Assembly: GCA_037176845.1 (NCBI GenBank)
Contig: JAYKXP010000113.1
Location: 1 to 64,000, forward strand
Length of the DNA: 64,000 bases
Source of the DNA: Paramarasmius palmivorus
Lineage: Eukaryota > Basidiomycota > Agaricomycetes > Agaricales > Marasmiaceae
Direction of reading: 5' to 3'
In this document: piece by piece, positions 10,598 to 21,991 of the stretch
Layout: each line of letters begins with the position of its first letter
How positions within the stretch are numbered: position 1 is the first letter of the stretch
Notes under the pieces: model-generated
What the model saw: the letters and a program-made list of their open reading frames with translations, nothing else
Told to the model about the DNA's origin: nothing
The model's database searches: none
Program-made: the position numbers and the translations under genes

Positions 10598-13005
10598 CTA
10601 GGTCTCGTCCGCCGTAATGCACCTAACCAACAGCGGACACTGCACACCTTTCTCCAGTTCTCCTTCAAGAGTCGGAATCATTACTCCTGCTGCTTCCCGA
10701 CGGATTCGACTGGATTCTGCCGTAGCAGAGAACTCAAAATTGCTGATCAGCTCAACGAGGAATGCCTGCATTTCCAGGATGCTGCCACGTTTCTTTTGGT
10801 TAGCTCGTCGTCTAAGGTCTTAATCAGGTTTGAATGGACCTACGCAAATCTCCAGCCAATGCATCCACGGTGACCGCCAGCGAATGTGGCCCTTGGGTAA
10901 AGATAAGCACGGAACCGCAGCTTTCAAGTTTCGACTTACAAATTGGCGTATACTCCGACCGAGGATCCGGAATTGGTACTTGTCGAGTTGAGCCATCGGT
11001 CTGGATTGAATTCCTGGGCATCTTCGCCAAACACGCTCTTATCTCTGTCGTAGAGATAAATAGGATATTGTACTCCGAGAGTACCAACCGCACCTGTTGT
11101 ATCCATTTATCGAAATCACTACCTTCTGACCTTTGTGGATTGTAACCTCGTTGATATATTGTCCATCGGTTGCGACTATGGGCTCGCTGAGAGGAATCAC
11201 GTCGTCTTCGTTGGCCACTCGTTGAATTTGTGGTATGACGGGACTATAGCGGAGTGATTCCTAAAAGTAGTATGACCATATCACTATGTTGGACTGGTCA
11301 CTCTCATGATGGACGACTTACCTTGAGCACCGCATTCAGGTATGGTAATGTATCAAAATCTTCAGCTACAAAGGTCCCGGTGGTATTTCCATTAGCCGCC
11401 AGCTCGCGTTTCTTTGCGAGTATCTCTTCCCTGAGGCGGTTTTGGATTTCGGGACGCCGACCTAGCTCAACCAAAGTCCAAGAAATGGAATTTGCTGGAG
11501 GTGTGGGATGAGGTCAAAATTCAGGGACTTTATAATAAGAAGCGCACATGTAGTCTCATGTCCTGCCGTGAATATCGTGCTGTTGCGTTATTCATGATCA
11601 GAGAAAGTAGCTTGCAGTTTGACTTGCGATACTCACGTCATCTGAGAAAGCAGCTCCTCATCCGAAAGCCTGTGTTGAAAGCCTGTGTTTTTCGTTTTCT
11701 GACAAGTTGGCTTTCACTGTAGAAACGACAAGGATCAAAATTAGTAGTTTGTGAAAGGGTACATGAATACTCACCTAGAAGAGACATAACATCTTTATTG
11801 CCTTTGCCTTGGTCGATATCTCCTGCTTTCTCTTTGAGAAGCTGTCTTGCAACGTCTCTTGAGACATCTCTTATTAGACGAATACGTTTAGCCCGATCAT
11901 TATTTGAACGATGTAACATGAATTCGAGGAGCTTGAAGGGTAGTAGTGTAGGCAGAGCCATAGAGACCAAAGCTGCTTTGGTAGGTGAAGCAAATGCATC
12001 GGCGCTACAGAAAAGTCAGATATACATCCATGAACCAACGAATAAGAGAAATTCAACACGTACAACAGGTTATTGTAGGCGGCAGCGAGACGATTGTCAG
12101 CATTCTCCATTGCGCCGAAGTGGTAGTCAAATCCAGCTGTGGAATCTTTCATTAACCAAGTCAATGTACTCAAGAACGGTAACGCACCATGTCCGATAGC
12201 ATCCAAAGTTGCCCGAGAGACATATTTCGAGACGTTAAATACTTTTGGTTCACCGCCGGATTGGACAATAGAGTCTTTCATCGCGTTGGTGAGCTAAAAG
12301 AAAGTGAACAGCTGAAGGCAACGGAAGGAAATTTGGACGAACAGCAACGGCGGCAGACGAAAATATTGGGACCAGTTCTCGAGACGCTGGGGCACCGAAG
12401 CTTGGTTGCATGACTCTCCGCTGTCTCCGATGGTCATCACCTGTTACTGCAGTTATACCTGGGCCTGTGACACAAAATAATGAACAAGAGCGCTCGAACA
12501 TGGACTCGATATAATTACCGCTCAAGAGGGCTGTACGCTGCCTCAGTTCCACGGTCCTTTCCCATCGGTAGTTCGGCGCATGAAGGATGTGTTGAATTGC
12601 TTTCGGGTCCGCGACGAACAGGCGTTCGTCCTGTAGACGAATCATGAGCAATCATGTTCTTCAAGAACAAAGGAAATCTCACTCCGAATGTTCCTCCGTA
12701 TCGCACAATTCCGCCATAAAGTGACTGCCATTTGAAGTCCGCCTATTTCGTTTAATCAGAAGACAGTGATGACTCCGCGGCATGATCACCTACCTCTCCT
12801 GCTTGTGGTTGTAAAAGTTCTTCGAGATTTCCTGCCAAACAATCAGGTCGCCACAAAAGGATAAAGCAATATACATAGACAACTAACCTACGAGCCACGA
12901 CTTGCTTTTCGGCCCACGGATTCTGGAGATTGGTGATTTGCGCCTGGAGTGCCAGTAAAGAAACAATGCAGCTGCAAGTATGAGAAGTTTTGTTCCAGTC
13001 TCCAT
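10598..13005 (-). pseudogene. Cytochrome P450 monooxygenase broken by a 13-bp duplication
   Basis: Reading the reverse strand from ATG 13005 gives an N-terminal membrane anchor (METGTKLLILAAALFLYW), a proline-containing hinge, and then a standard P450 body over about a dozen short introns. Seen in order are ADPKAIQHIL, GDDHRRQRRVMQPSF (helix C region), SRATLDAIGHAGFDYHFG, the I-helix TAGHETTSNSISW (about 11575-11440), the K-helix ESLR (about 11265), the FNPDRW motif (about 11000) and the haem loop FAGGHRGCIGW (about 10870) with its Cys. The stop TAG is at 10598-10600. The only lesion I find is a perfect 13-base tandem duplication at 11664-11689, which shifts the frame and brings a TGA within a few codons. 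Without one unit the frame reads straight through into SDEELLSQMT. The protein would be an ER-anchored haem monooxygenase; the CYP family is not assigned. Confidence 0.85.
11664..11689. repeat. 13-bp perfect tandem duplication inside the P450
   Basis: GAAAGCCTGTGTT occurs twice back to back (11664-11676 and 11677-11689). Since 13 is not a multiple of three, it frameshifts the exon upstream of the I-helix. It could be a replication-slippage mutation or an assembly artefact. Confidence 0.9.
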
Positions 13006-13640
13006 TGTGTGGGGGTTGGATATGAGAACCAGAAGAGAACCAGCCTGGGTTTTATCTCTAGTTCTCATAACGCAACGGTAGCGGACTGCCTTCCGCAGCC
13101 TACATATGACTCGAAGAATTCCCCAATCAGATCACCCGGCGAAAGCAAAATCCCATATCAATCTTCTCATGCCCGACGTAATACACATTCACGACGTCTT
13201 TGCACAAACCCTTCTATCATCCCGTGGTGTTTACCGTTACACAGGCAAAAGGGTGGGTGTCTCGTCCTGTGTCTCGTCCTGTGTCTCTTGCGGTCCAGTG
13301 CCAGCGCGTTAGAGTCCACCATCGTTATTTTCAGGACAGCGGATTATCATCTGTCATGTCTATTATGGGCAGCAATGAGCATACTCTATTACGGATGAAG
13401 TCAATAGAAGACGATACCTGACATGATGACTATCATCCTGAGTTCTCCATGTATCCTGTAGTCAAATAGGAGTAGGCTTGAGGCCTGAGCAAGCGCAGGT
13501 AGTGGTGTCACTGTGAGAACATGGAGTTTGCGTTCGCTACAGTGCTGGAACGACTTGGCCTGCCCTAAACCCAATACCGATGATACCACGTGACGCGCGA
13601 ATCTTCAAGTTGACTCGAGTTCAAAAGAAGAGCCAGGTTC
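13006..13640. other. P450 upstream region with a small tandem repeat
   Basis: This is the 5' flank of the P450. A 12-base motif (TCTCGTCCTGTG) is repeated about two and a half times at about 13259-13288. No gene is supported. Confidence 0.45.
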
Positions 13641-14960
13641 CTGCGCGGCCAGAGGTACATCCTCTCCCTTTCCTATTGCCTTTCTAATTACTGATTTCCT
13701 TGTCATACAGCATCCCTCCAGCTTTCTGCATTAGAAGATACTATCAAAGAAAACAAGCTCCGCATGCGGCGTATGCACTTTGCGCTCCAGGGGGGTGCTT
13801 CGCTTGATGGAAGAGAAGGATATGGAGATCATACAGTTGCAAGAGGAGCATGAGACGGCACGAGGGGAGGTGGAACATGAGCTCTGTACTGCAAAGCAAC
13901 GCTGCAGGCTACTGTTGCTCTATCTCGTGCTTCTACTTTCCGTCTAGAAGATGTCGCTCTGGGCTTCATGGCCGTGGATTGGCTTACTCCAATTTCCAAG
14001 GTTGATTTTCGAGTTCAGGTCCGTATATACCTCCGCGATGAAGAAGCGTTAATCACATTCGTCTAGCGGGTCCTTCATGCTTTCGCCTCATCTTGGTCTC
14101 AAGATATTCAGTGCTCGACAAAAGACTCGTACAAGATCATCACTCCTTGGGTTATCCCAGGGTACAAAAAGAGACAGAGACTAAGATACGCGCAAAATAT
14201 TGGTAATACACGACCATAATCTGCCCATGGAAGAGTTCGAGCGAATAGCACGGCACATAATATCTCCCTTCTCTCAGCGTAGCTCTGGGTCTTTCCATTT
14301 TGCGAGCTACGTCCCTACAAAGAACAACTGCATCTACAGGTGAGTTGTTCTCACTTTTGTTGAGTTGGTTTTGTTCGTGCTGACGGCGATGACTCGAACA
14401 CCTTTCATCGAAGCAAATAACTGGACAAACGAGTAGTGCTACGATAATCTAGATTTAGAACCCATGACACGGTACATCTCCAGTCTCTTTATTTACAGTG
14501 AATCATTCGCTAACGCGTTGTTATCAGGATTCGTATCGCATCAAACCAAAGCACCGAAAGAGTATTGACGGATGCGAAGCATTTGGACAAGAACTTGTAA
14601 AGTTTTGCGGTGGAATGAAGAATAGGTGGAAAGCTTGGGTTCAGTATAGGCATTGGGTGCCACATCGAGCGGATGAGACGATGCCCGTGATCCAGTCGTT
14701 TCAGAAGGTATATACTCCATCTAGTTTATGCGATACCTCTTTAATGACCAGCAGTGTTCTTGACGATTCGATGCAACTATATGTATATGCTCAGACAATG
14801 CAAGATAAAGTCCAAAGTATGGAGTATCGTTCGTCTGGGAGCATTTACCAAGAATAAAGCATATTTTCAAGGTCTACAATAGCGAGTTGGCGAGCGGGAG
14901 ATATCCTTGCGGTTTGCGATTCAGATCAGCTCTGTACGTTCCTTAGTATTTCTCCGTTGT
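13641..14960 (+). other. Coding-like remnants with coiled coil, unidentified
   Basis: Several plausible exons lie on the plus strand with intron-like signals between them. About 13710-13900 reads as a heptad-rich helix (SALEDTIKENKLRMRR, then LMEEKDMEIIQLQEEHE in a shifted frame). About 14228-14340 reads MEEFERIARHIISPFSQR and ends at a GTGAGT donor. About 14527-14707 follows an AG acceptor and reads DSYRIKPKHRKSIDG onward to a GTATAT donor. I do not recognise the family. Frame changes within the helical part suggest a decayed gene. It may be a pseudogene of a coiled-coil protein, but no function can be assigned. Confidence 0.3.
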
Positions 14961-16209
14961 AGAATAATAGTGACCTTTCATAATATTGAGTGTGAATAAA
15001 TGAAACGCGTCCAGACTATTGGGAACGAGCGGTATGTCCTTCCGAATCGCTTTCCCCTTATTGCTGTAGAAGATGTTTTTCCGAGTCCTGACATCGATAA
15101 AGCAAGATAATGAGGCGACCCGAGTGGGATAGTCTCGGGTACTCAGCACTCAGCATCCGTCAGCATCCTTTTCATGAGCAATGTTCGGTAAATTCTTCAA
15201 GCATCACATATTCGCGGGCCCGCTCAGGCCGAAACGGAGAAGACTTCAAGCTCCAGGATTACATTCCAAACTATCTTGCAGCTTCAACACCATAGATAAT
15301 GTCAGGTATCAAGTCTAGCCGTTAAGATCTGGTGAGTATCCTAATCCCTATCCGCATAATCTTAGGACCCAAACTGACCTTGCCTTAATCCCCGTAGCTT
15401 TATTGCGCAGACTTGACTCACAGTGTCATCTATTCGCAATCTATGATCACTGGAATCTTGACCAAAGGGTCAAGAGTGTGTGCCTGGAGTCCTCGAAGTG
15501 AGTATCCGGTCAATTCAGGTGCGGACAATTCCACACCAGAACTGATGACTCCGGCTGCTATCGTCTCCGTATTCTCTCTACACAGAACACGGCTTACCGT
15601 ACCTATTCCGAACCATGAATGAAGATGGATATCTATAGCGTAGATAGCAATCCTTTCGAAGCTGCAAGTCTTCGTTTCCAACGTTTTCGATTGACCGGAT
15701 ATGTCAATGTGGACGGGGAACAGAAGAACGCCTCGAGGATATCCCGTGACCTGGATTCATGGTCGAGGCGAATCGGAAGAGAAGGAGAAGACAGCTAATG
15801 AAATAGCCGAATTGACCCCGGAGCCGATGGTCGTGACGTGACTGAGAGGAACCATGGTTGTCGTTGGAAACATTGTTTGAATTGACAACGCCTTGTACTA
15901 GGCTTATTCTCGGATATCTGTTCTGTTTACCTATTCTGTGTGTATGATCTCAACAAGGATTTCGGGGATTGGATGGGCGGTTACTAGAAGCGCCCGCCGG
16001 GAATTACCGTGGGTCGCATTTCAAAGTCCGCCGCATGACTACCATCACAACGTCGAGCTCAAGCTTTTCCATGGCCAGGGGTTAAACCTCATAACTCTAT
16101 CGTGCGTTTATTCAGCCATTCTCCATGAATATTCGTAATAGTAAATCATTACAGCTCTCATCGCCAGCTACATGATGAAAGAAGGATAGAAGGATGCTCC
16201 ATGGCTACT
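14961..16209. other. No gene recognised
   Basis: I looked in all frames and saw only short open stretches without motifs or convincing splice signals. Confidence 0.4.
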
Positions 16210-17245
16210 TTATAGGCCCGATGGACCAGCTTCGTCATCGTCTGATCCCTTGTATCCTCGACGACGCTTGGGTTTTGGCTCTTCCTCGTTTTCATCGTCC
16301 TGCTCTGGTTCTCGTTCTCGGGCTCGGCGTTTCTTCTTTCGATCTTCGCCTGCCTGACCCCCCTCTGGGTGAGCACCGCTATAATCCCCTTGGCGTCGAC
16401 GAGTTGTTTCACTGACCCAACAGCATCAGTGCCGAGAAAGGCGACGCAACTCAAGATATGACTTACCCTTGGCGACCTCCAGGTGTTGTAGGCTCTCCGT
16501 GACCTGGAAGTGTGTTCGTTCCAGGGCGAGGCGCACGGAACGTAAAGGGTGTACCACCAGGCTTTCCACCCGCACCACCAGTCCTTCCAGTCCCACCATT
16601 TCCACCTCCGGAGGGCCCATTAGACCCCGTGTTGTTGTCTGCAGGTTACAGATGTCAGCATGGTGCAAGGACATATGGATAACGCACAATTAGGACCGTT
16701 GCCAGTTCCTGGGACAGGTCCAGGTCCAGGTTCAGCGCGTGCGCCTTCTGTTATATTATATCCTGTCAGCCACCATGTCTTCCAACAAACAAGGGCCGTC
16801 GTACCATTGTACCATCCGATGACAGAAATAGTGCTTTTCCCACGATGTCAGTCTTGGCCCTATCAAAATATCTAGACATGCTCACTTTGCGCCCTCAGCT
16901 CGTAGGGTGTATTCAACATTCTTGTCCAAGACAATTTCCATCGAATGAGACGACATCTGTTGCCTATGTAAGCTTCGGTGTGCGCCGATCAAAAATTCGC
17001 CACTTACTCCAACCATGCCTAGAGTACAAAGAACGACCTTATGTTCTGGTTTACCCGACTCAAAGAGAGTTAGCTGGGTTTGCTGGAAAGGATCTGCAAC
17101 GGTTGCTATTGCTGCATTGGACAGACGCAAACGGTGCTCGGTGACGACTTTTACGCCGTTTCCGGGAGCAACATTGGTAGACCTACAAGGTACGATGTTA
17201 TTCTGCGGTAATCCATCAGTGTATAGTGGACACTCACCAAAGCAT
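16210..17245 (-). CDS. Nucleoplasmin-like (NPL) domain nuclear protein without FKBP domain
   Basis: The model starts with a tiny 8-base exon (ATG at 17245), giving M-L-W-S-T-N-V-A-P-G, and uses six short GT-AG introns to a TAA at 16210-16212, about 230 residues. The first 90 residues match the NPL fold seen at the N terminus of Fpr3/Fpr4 FK506-binding histone chaperones: HLRLSNAAI-like (RLRLSNAAIATV), VVLCTL, LDKNVEYTLRAEGAN and TISVIGWYN follow the family order. The middle is low-complexity Gly/Pro/Thr. The tail is strongly charged, with KKKRRARERE, an acidic run (DDENEEE) and KPKRRR, which suits nuclear import and histone binding. The FKBP prolyl-isomerase domain normally following in Fpr3/4 is absent. 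It is head-to-head with the Brl1-like gene at 17407. The role in chromatin is inferred from the fold. Confidence 0.75.
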
Positions 17246-17406
17246 CTTTCGTTCGGATGGCGCGCAAAATAGTAGACGTAGAAGATGAAAGACAAGGAAA
17301 TGTGTCGAAGGGCATACTTTTTAAAGCACCGCTGTCACAAGTCACAACTAGGACAAAGAAATTGTCGTACAAAGGTCTGTCACACTTCACGTAGTTTCTT
17401 CCTACC
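17246..17406. promoter_or_regulatory. 161-bp shared divergent promoter region
   Basis: The NPL gene (minus strand) and the Brl1-like gene (plus strand) start only 161 bases apart, so they must share upstream sequence. No clear TATA box is visible on either side. Co-regulation is likely but inferred. Confidence 0.5.
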
Positions 17407-18281
17407 ATGATGCGGGAATCATGCGCTCAAGAGGCAAAACCAGAACCTATCGCGCCCTCCAGGTACTTGAAAGCTCCAGAAGGGTTCGAATTCAAAGCCA
17501 GAATTCAGGCATCGGGCCCTGGTACGCGGATCTTTTCGCCTTTACCTTTCATGAACTCATTCCGTGGCAATACATAGATACTTCTGACCTTGAATACCCC
17601 CCGGCCGGCTTTGTACATCCTCGCTCCATTCGTCCCTTTGGGGTACCTTATCCTTTGCCAACCGCCAGTCAGAATATAAACGCGAAACCAGTTACGAAAA
17701 CGTTGTGGCTCAAGACGATTGCCTCGTGTGTAACGGCTCATTACTTCAGTACTATAGCTCACTTCACGGATTACAGTTTTGTTGGTATCATCGCTGTTGG
17801 CCTTTTGACTTGTCTTGGTCTGTATCTATTCGTCTGCGCCGGGATCGCGATGAAAGAAGACATCAAGCACGGTGTACTGACTTCATCTCAAGGTGCGTAT
17901 TACTTGTCTTAGGTCATCCTTCAGACTGACCTGGCCTTTAGCAATTGCATTGGAGGGTGCCGCTTGTAAACGAAGATACAATGAGAATCAGTGTGATACC
18001 CCACTTGAGGCAGTGGAAGAAGACTGTCGCGATTGGAAGCTCTGTATGGAACGTCCCGATACCGATGTGGGCATTCTTGGTGTCGCTGTTCGACGAGTCG
18101 CTTGGGTAATCAACAGTTTTGTCGACGGTCTCTCATACAAATCCTTGGTGGGTGATTTGTTTGCGTCGAATATGATATTTATTGACAAATGCCCCAGGGT
18201 GTCGTTCTCGCCCTGCTTTATATGCTTTTGACAGTATTGACGAAGTGCTATTCTCCGAGTAGGAGAATGGGAAATACTTGA
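17407..18281 (+). CDS. Brl1/Brr6-domain nuclear envelope protein, short form
   Basis: Four exons (17407-17521, 17578-17892, 17942-18147, 18198-18281) join in frame through canonical introns to about 240 residues. Residues about 1-75 are a Pro-rich N-terminal region. A first membrane helix follows (YSFVGIIAVGLLTCLGLYLFV). Then comes the lumenal disulphide domain with four cysteines in the Brl1/Brr6 pattern (ACKRRYNENQC about 17967-17999, then DCRDWKLCM about 18024-18050). A second helix is encoded in the last exon (GVVLALLYMLLTVL). In yeasts this family sits in the nuclear envelope/ER and assists nuclear pore complex assembly and membrane fluidity. The N-terminal part is much shorter than in typical fungal Brl1 proteins, and the body diverges from the usual ISEYSMD-type sequence, so this may be a second, reduced paralogue. 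No lesion is seen. It shares a promoter region with the NPL gene. Confidence 0.75.
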
Positions 18282-18734
18282 TTGGGCACAACACTTATCG
18301 CGGTAGTCACCTCATCATGATCTCACACAAATCAGAACCTTATTCAAGCTGCATCTCTGTTGCAAAACACGTTTCACTGCCACGCATTATCCCACTTACC
18401 CCTCAACGTATTACAACTTGTGTGTACAGTAGTGGTGTCAGTCATCCTACAAAATTGATTATACGTAACCTCAGAGATTAGGCCTACGTAGGTGCGATAA
18501 TGTATGCTGTACTCTCCGCCTGAAATTTCCCGTGCTGTATGACCCTTACTGGCAGGCGGCGGCGACCGGCCAGCACGTTTCGAACTGGCGTGCTCACCGC
18601 TAACCCTGGTCTACGCATAATGGCGATTGTCACTTTCATCTCTTTGTTCTTAGATGCCTCTCGATGTGGCTGCCCTTTTGCTAAATACTTATAATATAAA
18701 CACCCACTGGCAGTTGTCGTTCATCATCACACCC
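18282..18734. other. Spacer with GC-rich inverted patch
   Basis: Between the Brl1-like and RING genes. Around 18565-18590 the words GCCAGCACG and CGTGCT sit around TTTCGAACTGG and resemble a weak hairpin. No gene is supported. Confidence 0.4.
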
Positions 18735-20188
18735 ATGCCTCTTCAACAACCCAGAAAGTCGACCAACACCGCAGTCATTCAGCTATCTTCAGACGATGAA
18801 GGCCAACAAATCACTCCGAGCCGGCAGATGTTACCTGGATCAATGAACACCACTTCGACCGGCCATTCAATCATCGAGCTGTCCTCGGATGACGAAGACG
18901 GTCCTAAAGTCATTTCCCTCAGAAAGCGCAAGCCACCATTCGAAGATCTCAGGCAGGAGGTCAAACGGCTGAGAGGAGTACGTGCCAAACACCCCTTAAA
19001 CCGCGCGATATAGCTGATATTTGCTAGGAAAACGACTCGTTATTGACGCAGCGCGACTTGATGGCCGAAAGTGTCCAAAATCTCACTGAGAAACTCACGA
19101 CATCACAATCAGGATTGGAGGAGTCGGAGGAGAGAGTTCGCAGCGCGTCTGCACAGGTCGAACGTTTACAAAGGCTGGTCCAAGTATGTACAATGGACGT
19201 GATTCTTCCTCTATTCGAGCGATGACTCATTCTTTCCAGACTTTAGAGGAAAATCATGAGTTTGAAAACAAAGAACGACAGCGCCAAATACATGGCCTCC
19301 AAGGGCAACTCAAAGTGAGTCTAATTGTTTAAATCGTTGTGCCGAAATCTGATCGAACTTTCTAGCGGAATGAGCATTTAGTTGATAACACGCAACGCAC
19401 TGTTGGAAGGTTGACTGCTGAATTGGTCAGCGAGGCAGCGAAATATAAGGTGATTTTTGGCGTGATTTCAGAGAGACCGATACCTGATACTCCTCTCTTT
19501 CAGAGCTTGAAGGTTGACACTGATGCAATGCGGCAGCATAATGATGTGCTGAATAACCAGATTTCTGAGCTACGATCATCAAACTTGGTGGGTATACGAA
19601 GCATCAATTGAGCGATGTTCACTCAACGCACAATAGGATATCAAGAAAGAGGATCTTCACGATAGTGTAAGGTGCGAAATTTGCGAATACATTATGATGC
19701 AGCCCTTTGCGTTAGTGACTTCCTTAGATTCGAAGCTACTGTCACTAATTAACCATTCCTATTCCAGCCTTCCCGAATGTGGCCACACGTTCTGCTTTGC
19801 GTGCTTAGAGCGGTGGTTCAACACAGCGAAGGACGCTCACAAACAGGCATACCCGCACTGGGACACCGAAGACCCCAATCGTGACGATTTTGACCTTCCT
19901 CGCAGCATACGGCGGGCTGCTCGCTCAGCGGAACAGGCTTCAGATATTTTGCCTGACATACTTGCATTAGCTCCACCACAGCCGAAGTACAGCTGTCCTT
20001 CTTGCCGTGCAAGGGTTCGCTTCAGACCGGTGGAGGTGTTCAGCTTTAAAACAGTCTCACAAGCTGTAGCCTTGTCACAACCTGAGGAGCCTTCGACTGT
20101 GGAGGTCACACAGAACGATTTCTGGAAGTCGTTCTGGCCAAATGATGGTACTGGGTGGCGGGAAGTTATACGTTTATACCAGCCGTAA
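18735..20188 (+). CDS. Coiled-coil RING E3 ligase with two SUMO-interaction-like motifs
   Basis: ATG 18735 opens a protein of about 370 residues over seven or so exons. Near the N terminus two almost identical segments, VIQLSSDDEG (about 18777) and IIELSSDDEDG (about 18870), fit the SUMO-interaction motif: a hydrophobic core followed by Ser and acidic residues. A basic patch (RKRKPP) follows. Residues about 80-230 form a heptad-rich coiled coil spread over several exons. The C-terminal third is a C3HC4 RING: CEIC (about 19677), CGHTFCFAC (about 19779-19805), and the last pair CPSC (about 19995). The insertion between the third and fourth ligand pairs is long, about 60 residues. The stop is at 20186-20188. 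Two SIMs plus a RING resemble SUMO-targeted ubiquitin ligases, here inferred only from motifs. All eight zinc ligands are present and no lesion is visible. Confidence 0.8.
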
Positions 20189-21991
20189 TGGTGTTAGGTT
20201 TCTTAACGATTTTTGATAGGTTGTACTATACATACCATGGTAGTGGAATGTGGGCCAACGGGGACCGCTGGTGGATTCGAGCCCTCGCCAGGAGCATATT
20301 TGGACACTGTAAACCAAGTGAAATTGTATTCGTAGTTGTATTAATAGTTCAAACGTTCAAATCATATCGATGGGAGATTCACTACGCATGAAAGGCTTGT
20401 TTGATGCCCCTAGTTCTCCTGCTTCCGTACGCACTCCCTGGTAAACCTCAATGCCCCAAGGATGACCATAAAAAACACATAAGGGACACCAAAGAAGGTG
20501 TAGTAACCCATCTCGAAAGTACCAATCTTTCGGTACTGGCAATGCACACCGTATCCCACCAGCTTCCATCAAAGATTGTAGGCGATGCCGGCAGTGTCAA
20601 TACCAACATCAATTCCTTCAGTGATTTGGATATTTGAGCCACGTCGGCGTTTGAAGGATAATAAGGTGACCATAGATTTCGCAGCCAACCCCAAAACCTG
20701 AACGTCGTAGGTGTGAATACATCGACTGCCGACATGAAGCTCTGAGTTATGATTCAATATCGCTGTACAAGGAACCATACATTGGGCCTGAGGTTTCAAC
20801 TCGAACGCCGGGGGGACAGAATAATCCTCTTAGTACTTGTGTATGTCCAAGAAGCGAATCGAGTACGAGGAAAAGTGTCGTGAAGGTATTCTGATCCACT
20901 TGTTAGAGGGAACGGTCCATGGATCTCGAGATAGGCTCCAAGCACACCAAAAACAGTGTATCGAGAGGGGAATAACATGATGACCTTGACATTGACTGGA
21001 TAGTCCTTCGTCGGGAAGAAATTGGATTTTGCTCTACAGATTGGAGTTCGTGAGTCCTGATAGCACGTTCTGGCGATAATGAGCGCACAATTCACCAAAA
21101 TCCTGATTTTCGACAGGAGTGTTAGGTATTCTACACCAAGGCCGACCTCGAGACATGGACGTGGAGGCACAAATAGTGCTAAGCTTTGGGGAATCGTTTC
21201 GGTGCTGAATATGGTGTTCCAAGGGAGATTCTATGAGGTATGGACCAACAAGACATCTGATACCGACATGGGCGTCGTCATGAGCGTCCTTTGATGGTCT
21301 GGAGATTCGGCAGACGATAGTGAACTGACTATGAATGAAAAAGTGTGAATGTGAGCCTTCACCACCCAATTGAGTAGCAGGAACATGCACACATTTGGAC
21401 ACCACCGAAGGGATATTGCGTTCCTCGCTCGGTCGTTTGTCTGGATCAGGATTCAAAAATCGAATCAGAATTGAGGCTGCTAAGCGTCGTGCTATCGTCC
21501 GAGGATGAACATTCAAGAGGATATGTGGACCATCTATGGGAGATTTGCTATCGGATAGGCGTCGTGAGTTCTAATGATACACTGAGGTGATAATAGCCCT
21601 TCCTTGAACCCATGGACTCCAGTCTGACCGTTCTATCATTGGGGTGTTCGTCGAAGTGAGGATTCAAGGTAGTCTTGAAACAATCCTTTACAACGGGACG
21701 CTCCAGGTATTTACTTGTTATACGGTTGTCATGATTTCTGTGACGTGTGGGGCGGACCTCGAAAATTTGACAGCGGCGGGACGGCAACCGGAATTATCGC
21801 TGAATTAGGCAGGATACACCGAGAAGCCGTTCCATCGATTATCTTGTTATCTTTCTTCTTCCCTTCGCATTCTCCTCGAGCTGGTCGTCCTATAGTCTAC
21901 ATACAGTCCGCGAATATCATCGTTTTATTCTCTAAAATGAGTGATGTTATGGATGATCCGACCTCTCAACCTATGAACTCGTCTGAGAGCG
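20189..21991. other. 1.8 kb with no gene recognised
   Basis: Many medium open frames overlap on both strands, with splice-like signals, but none shows a recognisable domain. The reverse strand between 20400 and 21500 has the most continuous frames (for example ERLVLSRWVTTPSLVSLM near 20500) and could be a decayed gene. I cannot support a model. Confidence 0.35.

Noticed and set aside
18556..18615. A tRNA-like stretch with TTTCGAACTGG and short complementary arms
   Set aside because: No A box, no acceptor stem and no anticodon arm at the right distances.
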